Shown: positions 35,079 to 45,873 of the stretch, piece after piece
How the letters are laid out: each line of letters opens with the position of its first letter
How positions within the stretch are numbered: position 1 is the first letter of the stretch
Assembly: GCA_914767885.1 (NCBI GenBank)
Contig: CAJZBQ010000055.1
Coordinates: 1 to 64,000 of the forward strand
Source of the DNA: Blepharisma stoltei
Taxonomy: Eukaryota; Ciliophora; Heterotrichea; Heterotrichida; Blepharismidae
Reading direction: 5' to 3'
Length of the DNA: 64,000 nucleotides
Notes under the pieces: generated by a model
Database searches by the model: none
Told to the model about the DNA's origin: nothing
Seen by the model: the letters and a program-made list of their open reading frames with translations, nothing else
Position numbers and translations under genes: made by a program

Positions 35079-37861
35079 ATGTCATTAGATGGCAAGATCC
35101 TTTCTTTCCTAAGAGCTCTTGTGTCTTCTCGTGAAAGAAAGGCTGCTACAACTGGCATTATAATAGGCATCCTTTACCTTTTGCATTGAAGCCAACAAAG
35201 GACTTCAGCAAAAATTTCTCTTCAGAGGAGTAGAAAAGCGAATAAAGGCAGCGTTGACCTGGACTTTTTCAAGAGGACTGTGGAACTTCTGAAAATTGTT
35301 GTCCCAAGCTGAAAATCCTTAGAAATGCTTAACCTTGTATTGTTAAGCGGCTTGTTAGTTGCAAGAACGCTTCTCAGTATTTCTATTTCAAGTGTTAATG
35401 GGAGAATTGTTAAATCAATCGTTACAAGAGACTTGAATTTGTTTATGAAGAGGGTATTTTTTATTTAAAATTAATAACATTGAATAATAAAAGTTTTTTT
35501 TTAAAAAAAATAAAGCCAGCTTATTATGATTCAGCATAGATCATTCAATTAGCTATGTTCGCCATCCCAGCCTCAATGGTAAACAGTGGACTTGACTATT
35601 TAAGTCATAAGCTTGCAATACAGTTTAGAGCAAGAATGGCTTATTATTTCAACCAAAAATATTTGTCAGGGTTGATTTATTATCAAATGAGCAACCTAGA
35701 TAACAGAATTGCAAACCCTGATCAAAGATTTACACAAGATATCGACAAATGGGCATCATGCCTCAGCAATCTTTATTCGAATATTACTAAGCCATGCTTA
35801 GATATATTTTTATTCAGCAGAAAGCTATCTGATCTTGTAGGCGCTCAAGGCCCTATAATAATTATAGGCTGGTATTTCCTTTCAGGAATTATCATAAAAT
35901 TCATTACCCCTCCTTTCGGACTTCTAACAGCCCAAGAGCAGCAAAATGAAGGCCTGTACAGAGCTTGCCAAAGTGATATCGTAAATCATGCTGAAGAAAT
36001 TGCATTTTACCGTGGAAATGACTGGGAAAAGCGAAGAATTAATGGGACTCTTGGCACCATTGTAAAGCATATCAACAATATTTTGGCCAAAAGGTTCTTT
36101 ATGGGAACATTCGACAGCATGCTTGTGAAATATGGAGCGACTATGACAGCTTATGGAGTTCTCGGACTACCAGTTTTTGGGCCGAATAAAGAAAAATATT
36201 TCGCAAGGATAGGAAATGATCCGAGCTCTATTACAAGAGATTATATAAGAAATTCAAGCTTACTCATAAACTTGGCAAAAGCTATAGGCAGACTTGTGGT
36301 TTCTTACAAAGACTTACAAGCATTAGCTGGTTACACAACCCTTATTCACGAAGCCAAAGTTGTCTTAGAAGACTTATCAAGAGGAAAGTATCAAAGGACT
36401 ATGATAGAAGGATCTTCATATGACCAAAAATCACGAGGAAATTTTATAATTGCCGATTATCCCTATTTCTGCTAAATAAACGATTAAAGTTGTATTATTC
36501 AAAATTTATTAGATAAAAGTATATATAAAATTCGAAAATGTCCCGGTTGTTTCACCAAATGGAGATCTTCTGATAGATAAGCTTTCTTTTACGATCAAAC
36601 CTGGAATGCATACTTTTATCCAAGGCCCAAATGGCTGCGGAAAATCTTCACTTTTTAGAATCTTAGGTGAGCTATGGCCACTTTTTGCTGGAACAGTGTA
36701 TAAGCCGCCTATGGAACAGCTGTTTTATATTCCTCAGAGACCATATTTGCCTCATGGCAGCTTAAGAGAGCAGATAATTTATCCACATTCTAACTCCTCC
36801 CTTTTAAATTGGATCAAAATTTCTGTTCCAATTTAAAGGGAGTTCATTATTTTTTTTAAAAAAAAATCATATATTTACATTTTTCTATTTTCATCTTTTA
36901 AAAAAATTCTTTAAAATTATAAAATAATATAAAATTAATCACAATACTTTGAATTTTAAATTATTTTCTTAAGAATTGAATAAAAAAATAACTATTTAAT
37001 AGCATTCTATTTGCACTTTTTCTATTAAATTGGATCAAAAATAATTTATAAAAAATTATAAATCTGAGTAAATAGTTTTATTTTTAATTTTTTTTGTATA
37101 AAAATTAGATAAAAAAATTAATTGGTCAGTTTGGAAACTGTGTAAATAACATTCTACTTGCATTATGTCTATTAACTTAAGTTAAAAACAATATTATAAA
37201 ATTTCTTTAATTTTTTTTAAAAAAAATATGAATTGATTGCAATACCTTAAATTTTAATTTATTTTTATGAAGAAACAATTAAAAAACTTAATCTAAAACT
37301 ATTAAATAATACTCTACTTGCATTATTTCTATTAAATTATTTAAAAAGTTATTTTATAAAAATTAGTATTTTGATCGTTAAATTTTCCTATTTAATAAAA
37401 AATTGTTCCCAAAAAAATGTAAATTATGCCGATGCTTGCTCCAATTTAAAGGGGGGATTAAGGAGCAAATGGAAAAGTCAGGTATTTCAGATGCCCATTT
37501 AGAAAATTTGATGAGAATTGTAAGGCTTGAAGACATCATTGAAAAAAGAGGAGGATTTGACCAAATAGAAGACTGGAATGATACCTTAAGCGGAGGTCAA
37601 AAGCAAAAAATCGCTATGTGCAGACTGTTATATCATAAGCCTAAATTTGCGATCCTTGATGAATGCACTAGTGCTGTCAGTATAGATGTAGAAGGAAGCA
37701 TTTACCAGCATTATAAAGATAATGGGATTACTTTGATTACTGTGTCACATAGAGAAAGTTTATTGAAGTACCATAATCACGTATTGAAATTCGATGGAGA
37801 AGGTGGATGGAATTTCTATACAATTTTAGCTGATTCTTACATCTCCATCTATGCCAATTAA
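35079..37861 (+). CDS. ABC half-transporter, subfamily D (peroxisomal type), 654 aa
   Basis: Start [14 protein letters not shown]. Membrane domain with the ABCD motif [13 protein letters not shown]. Nucleotide-binding domain: [14 protein letters not shown], Walker [40 protein letters not shown], signature [14 protein letters not shown], Walker [21 protein letters not shown] and the switch His in VSHRES. These follow the PMP70/ALDP family closely. One 16-nt intron, which carries an IES inside it, and further IESs of 64 and 668 bp are removed to give 655 codons. By family it forms dimers that import fatty acyl-CoA into peroxisomes. Confidence 0.9.
35454..35539 (+). other. 16-nt intron interrupted by a 70-bp IES
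   Basis: As read in the germline, the 86 bp between FMKR and IIQLAMF cannot be removed in frame by a TA-bounded excision alone. Removing 70 bp between TA at 35455 and TA at 35525 leaves GTATGATTCAGCATAG, a canonical 16-nt heterotrich intron. Removing that in turn gives [17 protein letters not shown], the expected ABCD sequence. Confidence 0.8.
36458..36521. other. IES in the ABC transporter (about 64 bp)
   Basis: TAT at both ends. Excision joins [16 protein letters not shown] in frame, just ahead of the nucleotide-binding domain. Confidence 0.7.
36791..37458. mobile_element. Family-2 MITE as an IES in the ABC transporter (668 bp)
   Basis: Target duplication TAA (36791-36793, 37459-37461). 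The left hairpin is CCTTTTAAATTGGATC with inverted copy GTTCCAATTTAAAGGGAG; the right end is CTCCAATTTAAAGGGGGG. The interior is longer than in 33337 and shows internal repetition (CATTCTATTTGCA at about 37003, CATTCTACTTGCA at about 37149). Excision joins [14 protein letters not shown] in frame. Confidence 0.85.
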
Positions 37862-38079
37862 GCATATCCTTTCTCTTATCAAAATAAATTATTTATTAAA
37901 ATTCTTTTTCAGAAAATAAGGCTAGATATACTGTTTTTAATTATATTCCCTATTAAATTTGTTTTATATCTAATAATATTTAAAAGAAATAAAATTTAGG
38001 CTGCTTCATTTTAAAATAGGATAATTTAATTTAAAACTTATTAAAAAGTATTTAAAATTAAAAATAACCTTAATGTACA

Positions 38080-41000
38080 TTAAACCTCAAATTGGTCGTT
38101 GCATAGGTATGAATAATGCTGCTGCAGCGCATCAAGCAGCTCTTGGTAGTTATCTTCTTTATAATGAGTGACAAACATTGAGTAATACCTAATCTGCGGA
38201 ATCCTCGTCTTTACCAAGCATCTTTCAGGTTTTTTCAAAAATGCCAAGGTATCAGTTGACGTTTGAATCATGTCATTAAAAATATCTTCGAGTTCTTCTA
38301 GTGTTAATAATCTCCTATCCTCAATCGATTTTCTGCCTAAATTTCTGCTTTGTGGAGTTTTTTTCTTGATCAGTACATCTTTGGATACCCAGCAGTCAAT
38401 TTTTCGCTCGACTTTTCATTCTAATTTTTGGGGTTTAATGCTTTGAGATTTTCGCTTGAGGAAAGTTTTAGCTCGAGCTTCTTCTTGACGCTTTTCTTCT
38501 TGTTGAGAAGGCTCGTTTAGAGGATGCTGCTTTGGCTCACAAATTTCTTTTTGCTGCTCATTTTCTTCAGATTTTTTTATGTCAAGTTTTAGCTCAAACC
38601 TTGGAGTTTTTTCTTCAGATCGGGCCGCGAATGATTTTTTGGGCGTTTTGTCTCCAATTTTCGGAGTTTTTTCTTCATTTCTGGATACCTTTTCTTCAGT
38701 TCTAGCTGTTTTTTCTTCATTTCTGGCTGTTTTTTCATCAACCTTAGCTATCTTTTCTTCATTTCTTGCTGTTTTTTCTTCGCCTACAACTTTATCTTCA
38801 TTTATTGTTTGTTCTTCAGTATTACTTTCAGATGATTTATTTGGCTTAGGAGCATATGAATTTCTAGTCCCTCTCTTTAAAAAATTAGAAAATTTTTTCT
38901 GAGGAGCTTTAGCCTGCTGCACTGGTATTTCTTCCAGTGCTTCCATAAATGTATTTTGCATAGGTTTTATTGGCAAGTCCTCAAAATTTTTTACTTTTAG
39001 TGGCATCTCGTCATAATTTCTTGCTCTTATTGGGATATCATCATAGTTTTTGTTATTTGGGCTTAGAAATGGAGAATTTCTATATGATTCTCTTTTTGGT
39101 GTCAAATTTACTAGACTGTCATGGAAACTTCTGGGTGACGTCAGAGTTGAGTTAATTTGAGTCCTTTTCATCCCAACCCATTCTCCAGTCCAAAACAATG
39201 ACTTAAAATCCTGCATAAATCTATGTCTCAGTGTCGGCAATTGATTTGAAATTTGGCTTAATAATAGATTGTTTTCTTTAGAGCTCAATAAATCTTTTTG
39301 CAAAGCTAAAGCATCATGAATCCCTGTTTTATGATTTTTTATCATTTTTAACTTGAGGATTTCCCTGGTTTTCCAGCCTAAAACGAGACTTTTTATTTTA
39401 TTTATTGATGATTTTCTTTTTCTAAGAATCTCTCCAAATTTTGCTCTGATTTTGTACCCTTTCCAGTTTCTCTGAATAAAAATTGCTGAATAATTTACAA
39501 ATGATTGTCTTAGTTTTTCTTTTTCAGCTTTTATTTTGGAATTTCATTTTTTTAAAGCTCTTATACCATTTTCCTATAAATATTAATAAATATATTTTTA
39601 TTAATAAATATTCATATATGTAGGAGATAATATTTTATGGCCATTTCATGAAAACCTTATAGCCAGCAGCGCATTTCTTAGTCTGATTTCTCTTTGATAT
39701 TCTAATAAATACCTAAAAGAAGCAGCAATTCTTCTCCTTGTAAGCCAGCCTCTTACCAGAGCTTGGATTTTTATTGATGAAAACTCCTTGTCTGTTGGCC
39801 TTAAAACAGGTGTTTTTGGTGTAATTTTAATTTTGATTTCTTCTTCGTCCTTATCAAAAATTGGGTCAGAGAATGAAACTTGTGAAGAAGTGTTAGAAAA
39901 CTCGCTTTGAGGTGTCAGCGGGGCTTCTGAATTTTGTGATTTTTCGATGATTGGAGGCTCGTCGTGAAAATCAATAGAATAAGAAGAATCAAGAAATGGA
40001 GAATAGCGGTTTTGTGATGGTAAAAGGCCTGGAACTGGAGTTACTGCACTGAAAAATTGGGAAAGGTCAGATTGAACTTCTATTGTGGATAACAAATTTT
40101 GATGGTCTGGGTATATAGAAATTGGCTCTGTTTGTAAAGCTTGACTGGTTAGGATTTTAATATTTTTTTCTGAAATTTCGGTGCTGATTTCACGAGTGAA
40201 AATTTGTTTTTTATCTGATTTGGGGATGGGTGGACAGCTCATAGGTTTTATGTCGAGTACAGGCTGAATGATAGGTTTTCCTTCAAAAATCCAGTATTCT
40301 TTGGTTTCTACTTTTATTTCCTTATTACGCATTGCTATTGAAGGTCTTATTCTAGACTCCAAAATATTCACAATTGGCTTATAAAACAGTCCAAATTCTA
40401 CATATTCGTCAATCCACAATTCTGCATGAGAATTATTCATCCCCAACAGTGAATTTTCCATCCCTAGCTGTAAATTCTCTATCTGTGAATTATCCATCTC
40501 TATCTGCGAGTCATCCATCTCTATTTGCGAATTATACCCCTCCATCTGTGAATTATTCATTCCTATCTGTGAGCTATCAAGCTCTTTTGGATACTCCAAA
40601 TCCTCTTCTTGAAAAAAACTTTCATCAATCCTCATAAGTGGTGTCGTCATATACCTAATTTCCTTCTCTTTGCTTATATCCCAGTCTTCTTCCACAAAAT
40701 TCATGACCTTTTGCACCATTATTTTACTTTCCGCTTTGGCATAATGCTCTTCAGTCCGAAATCGCAATTTTTCTTCAGCGTAATAACTTGTTATATTTTT
40801 ATTACAAAAATACGGCTCTACACTAAATTTTTCAAAAATTTCATATTGGGTTCATGATAAAATTTCTATTTGGATTCTATTAGGATTTTTTTCTGTAAGG
40901 ACTGAAGCTTCTTTTTTAAATGCTGCTAAGTCTGCTTCGATTTTTTCTAATTCTCCTCCTGCTTTAAGTGAATAAAACCATTGAAATAATTACTATTTTA

Positions 41001-41682
41001 TGGTAAAAACTCACCCTCTGTAAGCGAACAAAAATTTTTATGAAAAATATTTGGATATATAAGTGGCAATTAGTATAGTGAAATCTCAAGCAAAGTCTGC
41101 TAAATTTAAACACAGCTTGCATTTTAAAACATAAAACCAATTTATTTTTCTTTCCAATTTTTGCGAATTTAAAAAAATTAACTCCCTCCAGCAAAATTAT
41201 TTGTTCCCTCAGAGATAAGGGAGTAAGCTATTAGCAATTCTTACTTCAAACACACTCTTTGATTCTTCATTTTCAATTTCTGTTAAGGGGTAATTTGAAT
41301 CTGGATCTGACTTCTCAGTAACAGTTTGTGACTTTGCTCTATGAGTAAGTCGTTGTAAGCCTAAGTCCGAGCTAGAATTACTTTTGTTAATTCCAGTAAA
41401 AGTTGAGTGGAATTTTACATATTGTTCTAATATGATATAGATTGGTAAAATAAATATCATAAGCTTGCTAGTATAAATAAAGGATTTACTTTATAAAAAA
41501 ATTGAAATTTTAAGGATACTTAAATAGAAAGAAATATCTTTAGATGATGGGGTGGCTGATCCATTGCCTGCTTTTTGACGAAACTCAGCTCTTCGACGAG
41601 ATTGCAAAATGGGGCGGATTTGTTTCCTTGTGTCTTGAAGCTTTGAGAGGTAGCTTGCATAGCTTCGAAGTGGAGTTGACAT
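38080..41682 (-). CDS. IQ-motif protein with low-complexity repeats, about 1060 aa
   Basis: Start MSTPLRSYASYLSKLQ at 41682, stop at 38080. Two or more IQ (calmodulin-binding) motifs: SIKIQALVRGWLTRRR and IFIQRNWKGYKIRAKF, plus a third weaker one. Two short-unit repeats are visible: a run of NSQIE/MD units in the N-terminal half and EEKTARNEEK units in the C-terminal half. Three IESs (75, 276 and 69 bp, all multiples of three) are inferred. Likely a calmodulin-regulated cytoskeletal or ciliary protein; that role is inference from the IQ motifs. Confidence 0.75.
39562..39630. other. IES in the IQ gene (about 69 bp)
   Basis: ATA at both ends; contains in-frame TAA. Excision joins FSWNGHKIRALKKWNSK in frame, between two IQ motifs. 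Confidence 0.6.
40948..41223. mobile_element. Decayed family-1 MITE as an IES in the IQ gene (276 bp)
   Basis: TAA at 40948-40950 and 41224-41226. Contains CTCTGTAAGCGAAC and the family interior (TTAGTATAGTGAAATCTCAA) in reverse orientation. Excision joins RIANSLEKIEADLAAF in frame. Confidence 0.75.
41446..41520. other. IES in the IQ gene (75 bp, or 66)
   Basis: TTA (TAA on this strand) at both ends; excision joins KDISFYLPIYIILEQY in frame. A second TA pair would give 66 bp, also in frame. Confidence 0.6.
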
Positions 41683-41856
41683 TTTTAGATTAAAATGCTG
41701 ATGAATTATTTTTCAAAGGCTCTCAAAATAATTAATTTAAGTAATTATCCTATATAAAGAATTTCTTTTGCTAATTCTCTTTTAGTATGAATTCTTTAGC
41801 TCATTATATTATAAAAAAATTATAAAGACTATTTTTTATTACACAAATAAAATTTT

Positions 41857-42312
41857 ATGAGACTTATTTCAAGAACCTTTAGTACTCATCCTTTTAAGAT
41901 CCTTGGAATTCAACAAATTGCGCTTGGCCACTTAGATAAAGTTGTTTTAAGAAAATTTTGGTGCATTATACTTGGAATTCCTAGGGTAGGGAGCTACTAT
42001 AGTAAATTTGACAATGTTAATCAAGATATTTTGAGGATCGGAGAAGGAGAAAACGCTGTAGAGCTACACCTAATGCAGCCAGTTGACCCTCGAAGCTATC
42101 CTAATATCCAGGATAATGCTTTTCACCATTTCGCATTATGGGTTGACAATCTGGAAGAGTGCTATCAATATTTGGAAGGCCAAGGATCACAAATGACACC
42201 AGGAGGAATAAGGAAAAATACATCAGGTTTAGGTGTAATCTTTGCTAATCCTAAAGTGACAGGAGGTATTTTGCTTGAGCTTGTCCAGCATCCTGATTAT
42301 CTTAAAAAATAA
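41857..42312 (+). CDS. VOC/glyoxalase-fold protein, probably mitochondrial, 151 aa
   Basis: The N-terminus MRLISRTFSTHPFKILG looks like a mitochondrial presequence (Arg, Ser, Thr, no acids). The rest has the vicinal-oxygen-chelate pattern: FHHFALWVDNLEECYQYLEG, LGVIFANPKVTGGILLELV. The His of FHHF and Glu of LLEL sit where metal ligands are expected, but the usual first His is Gln (IQQIALG). Could be a lactoylglutathione lyase-like or methylmalonyl-CoA epimerase-like enzyme. One exon, no IES. Confidence 0.7.
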   Translation: MRLISRTFSTHPFKILGIQQIALGHLDKVVLRKFWCIILGIPRVGSYYSKFDNVNQDILRIGEGENAVELHLMQPVDPRSYPNIQDNAFHHFALWVDNLEECYQYLEGQGSQMTPGGIRKNTSGLGVIFANPKVTGGILLELVQHPDYLKK

Positions 42313-42565
42313 ATTTTCTATTGAAAAATAATGTAAAACTTAAAAATCGAAATTTTTACTTCTTTATAATGAAAAAGACGTTTTTTAAATAATAAAAATT
42401 TTTATATATTAAATTAATAGCGACTTTTGCTTTGTAAAATATTAAGAATCCTGCTATAGTGCCCATAAAGTCCAAGCTTTAAATAGTAGCTTGAGCATGA
42501 TGCTTATCCAAAAATGATTAGGTTAGATTCTTACATTGAATTAAAAAATAAAGACTTACTCCCTT

Positions 42566-42820
42566 TTATGGCTCGCTATCTGGTGATATCATATTATCTG
42601 GCCATCCCTCCATTTCCTGGTCTCTATTCAATTTTTCACTAACCCTTCTTTTTGATTTTTTCCTTACTCTCATAAAGCTAGGGATATATTCTACACATCT
42701 TGATGAGTGAGTGCTTTTGCTTGAAGGAGTATTTGGCCTTGTTGATCTCCCTCCAGATCTAGATCTGGGGGTATTCGATCTCGACTTTCTTTTTTTATTC
42801 CTTTTACTATTGATTTTCAT
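42566..42820 (-). CDS. Small basic Ser/Arg-rich protein, 84 aa
   Basis: MKINSKRNKKRKSRSNTPRS start, rich in Arg, Lys, Ser and Pro; ends at TGG-rich WPDNMISPDSEP. It lies 30 bp downstream of the coiled-coil gene on the same strand. No domain recognised. It could be an independent gene or the tail of the upstream gene joined by an unrecognised intron. Confidence 0.45.
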   Translation of the reverse strand: MKINSKRNKKRKSRSNTPRSRSGGRSTRPNTPSSKSTHSSRCVEYIPSFMRVRKKSKRRVSEKLNRDQEMEGWPDNMISPDSEP

Positions 42821-42850
42821 TTATCATTCTATACAATAATTTATTATTAA

Positions 42851-43489
42851 TTAATCAAATAATTTAAACATAGGTGTCCTCTGATAAGCTCTTCCGCCTA
42901 TAGCAGAATTAGATCTAGACGAATTAAGCCTCGAGCTGCTCAGGAACTGGTCTTCCACCACAAAATTTAAATTCAGCTCTTTAACTGCATTCGCAATCAC
43001 TTTTTGTATTATCTGTACATTATTAGTCTTGTATATATTTTCAATCAAATTTTCACAATAATTGAATTTTTTGCTTAATTCTTCATTTTCTGCTACAACT
43101 TGTTCAATCTGAGGCTCAATTTGTAGCCTCATATGCTGCTCGTCTTCTAATTGGGTTTCTAGCTTAGGGATGACTTCTCTTCTTAAATGCAAATTTTCTT
43201 TTTTGAGGATTTTGTATTCTTCTTTGAGGTCTTCTATTTCTTCGTTTTCGTCAAGTGCTTTGGATTCGTATTTTATTAAAATTTTTTTCATTTCTTTGTA
43301 TTTCTCTTGTAAAAGTTCTTTATCGTTTTCAAGCTCAGTGATTTTTACCTCCATTTCGCTTAATTTGTCAATATAAAAGTGGTTTTTACGGAGGAGGGCG
43401 TCTCTCTCAAGTTTAAGCTGCTTGTATTCTAGGTAGTCTCTGTAGGAAGATTGTGTAAGATATGACTCTTCTGTAGGATTTTCAGACAT
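42851..43489 (-). CDS. Coiled-coil protein, 212 aa
   Basis: MSENPTEESYLTQSSYRDYL start. Residues about 25-150 are a continuous coiled coil (LSEMEVKITELENDKELLQE and onward). The C-terminal tail is Ser/Arg-rich (SSSRLNSSRSNSAIGG). No family recognised; a cytoskeletal or basal-body role is only a guess. Confidence 0.65.
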   Translation of the reverse strand: MSENPTEESYLTQSSYRDYLEYKQLKLERDALLRKNHFYIDKLSEMEVKITELENDKELLQEKYKEMKKILIKYESKALDENEEIEDLKEEYKILKKENLHLRREVIPKLETQLEDEQHMRLQIEPQIEQVVAENEELSKKFNYCENLIENIYKTNNVQIIQKVIANAVKELNLNFVVEDQFLSSSRLNSSRSNSAIGGRAYQRTPMFKLFD

Positions 43490-43664
43490 TTTGGTGATTG
43501 AGATTTATAGTCATATGGGTGTATTTAAATTTAGTGAATTATTTTACAGCTATTCTATGCTTAGAATTTACTTTATATTAGAAAATTTGCAATTATTTAC
43601 AATTTTTAAGATAAATCATTAGAAAATAATGACTTTTGATAGTTATAATAAATCAACCATAGAA

Positions 43665-45873
43665 TTAATTATTCACATCCGCTATTTCATATCCTTGCAT
43701 TTCTGCCATCTGTTTTCTAAGCTCCTGGATTTCTTTTTCTTTTTTATCTATAAGTGCTTTATATAGCTGCATTCCTTCGCATGCAGATCTCATCAATACT
43801 TCTTTATGATCTTGTGGTCCTAGCAGTTTAACGACAGGATAATAAAAATCTGCATGCCACTTCGAAAAAATATCATGTCAAATTTGGAACCTCCTCTGTG
43901 AAGCCACTGGCGATAAAATATCTTCTTGTCCCTGGACATAAAATGAATTTGTATATTATTTATTTAATAGAACAAAATTAGTCCCAGTAATAAAATTTTT
44001 TCATTTTTATATAAAATAATAATTGGCTACAAATATTGGCTATGGCTTAAGATATTTTGTAATATTTATCTAAATTTTCAAATACATAAGTCCATACTGA
44101 GGACGTATTGTTAATGACTCCAAATTCTTTTCTCTCCTTCATATTGTTACACATAAAAGTCCCAAATCTTCCTGAGTAAGAAAAATATGTAAGATCGTGC
44201 AGCAATAATGAGTTAAATTCAAAATGTGTAGGAAACTGCACAGTTAATTGATAAACACAGTCTAAAAATTGAATAAAAATGGGCGATCTTTTATCATCAT
44301 TTTGATTTTCTGAAGCATGGCCGAGTCTAATTTCAAATTGATGACCAAAGCTTACCCAGTCTTTTTCTATAATAATTTAAATAGTAATGCACAAATTTTT
44401 AACCTTCAAATGCTAAATTTCTCCATAAAATAGAAAATTATTTTCATTAATTTTTAATATCTCAATTATTTAGAATATTAGCTGCGCAAATCCTCTGAGG
44501 CTTCTATAATGAGCTTCTAATATAAGTTGCGAAAGCGAACAAAGCTGAGATGTCCTGTCTCATCCGTCACTACAATGAACTAGCACAGAAATCCCTGAGT
44601 TCAAGCTTTCTGTAATAGAAACGGCCCCTTGTAAAATCGATGACAAATGATCAAGCCATTCAGATTTCTCTATAGAGCTAAAATATTTGCTAGGTGGAGA
44701 GTTATAAGTGTAGTTAAACATATTAAACCAACTTTCTCTGACTGCATGAATATTTTCAATATTTAAAAAATGAAGCTCAGAGTTTTCATAATAAGCTGTA
44801 TTTTCAACACCACCACCTATGGCTCGTTGGGCGTGGGCGTTAATAAAAGGTCTAGCGTCAAAAATATGCAACTTTGGCTCTCTATGAGAAGTTTTTGCAA
44901 TATAATTTAAATAAACTTCATCTTCAATACACCTTGAAGTCCTAATACCAGTTTTAGGTTGGCTTGATCTTCATAAAGTAGCTTTTCTTCTTTTATTTAG
45001 CCAAACTAGTACTGGAAACCTGCTTTTGCTTCGAAATTTTGCTGAAGCTTTTATATCGGTGATTAATAATTCTTTTGGCACAACAAGAATTTCAGGGTAA
45101 CTTTTGCAAAATTCTCAGTTTGAGTTGTCAAGAAATGTCCATTTTGAGCCTGGAATATCAGCGACGCCAAGTCTCCCATAATCTGAATGAGGATTATATA
45201 ATTTCCATCCATCGATTTGTCCGAAAAACCTATGAAAGAATGCAAATCTATTGGTAACTCCATTAGAAAAGATATAAGATGATAGTGTTTCATACACATT
45301 GTACTCAAATTGAGCATTTTTATTTATATCAACCCGCAATGAACGTCCATCTTTGGTAAAAATCTCAAAGCGACTGTAAACTTTATCGAAAGACATGTCG
45401 AATTTTTCAATCATCATTAGCGGGATATTCCCTCTCTATATTAATAGTCCATAAAATTAAAATAAATAAAAAATTGACTATTTATATATAGGAAATATAT
45501 CAAAAAATTCTGGTCTGATTTTATTTTCATAGCAAAAGTGAATATTATCAGGCTCTAACGAAATCTAAATAGAAAATACTCTATAATTCGTCGCACAGAA
45601 CTGTGCTGAAATCCCTGACTGAGGAGTTAAATAAATAAAGCTTGGGATAGCTTCAATAGCCTTTTTGTTTTGTACTATAACGAATCGTTCGCCAGATAAT
45701 AATTTTAGGTTGGATTGCTGAGATGATGCTTGATTTTCTAAAAAACTCTCTGAAATTGAGAACTGAGCAATATTGATAGATTCTGAAGAATCTGAAGAGA
45801 CAGAAACAACAGCTCTCAAAGGGTCAGCGTCAGCAGATTCTATATTCAATAGCCCAGATCTCATTTTTGTCAA
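43665..45873 (-). CDS. Myotubularin-family phosphoinositide 3-phosphatase, 633 aa
   Basis: GRAM/PH-like N-terminus (FDIFPIPLMMIEKFDM), then phosphatase domain: RFAFFHRFFGQIDGW, RSSQPKTGIRTSRC, IFDARPFINAHAQRA and the active site HCSDGWDRTSQ with the Cys-x5-Arg loop intact. The Trp in this loop is encoded by TGA. FGHQFEIRLG follows, and the C-terminus is a coiled coil (IDKKEKEIQELRKQM). One 15-nt intron and three IESs (63, 108, 121 bp) are removed to give 634 codons. By family it removes the 3-phosphate of PI3P and PI(3,5)P2 on endosomal membranes; catalytic residues suggest it is active. Confidence 0.85.
43939..44059. other. IES in the myotubularin gene (121 bp)
   Basis: TA-bounded; contains in-frame TAA. 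Excision joins ENLDKYYVQGQEDILSP in frame. Confidence 0.65.
44368..44475. other. IES in the myotubularin gene (108 bp)
   Basis: ATA at both ends. Excision joins LRGFAQLIEKDWVSFGHQF, the standard myotubularin sequence after the active site. Confidence 0.8.
45426..45488. other. IES in the myotubularin gene (63 bp)
   Basis: TAT at both ends; removes in-frame TAGs. Excision joins EFFDIFPIPLMMIEKF in frame in the GRAM region. Confidence 0.7.
45565..45579 (-). other. 15-nt intron in the myotubularin gene
   Basis: Gene-sense GTATTTTCTATTTAG, with an in-frame TAG. Removal joins FCATNYR to ISLEPDNIHFCYEN. Confidence 0.85.
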
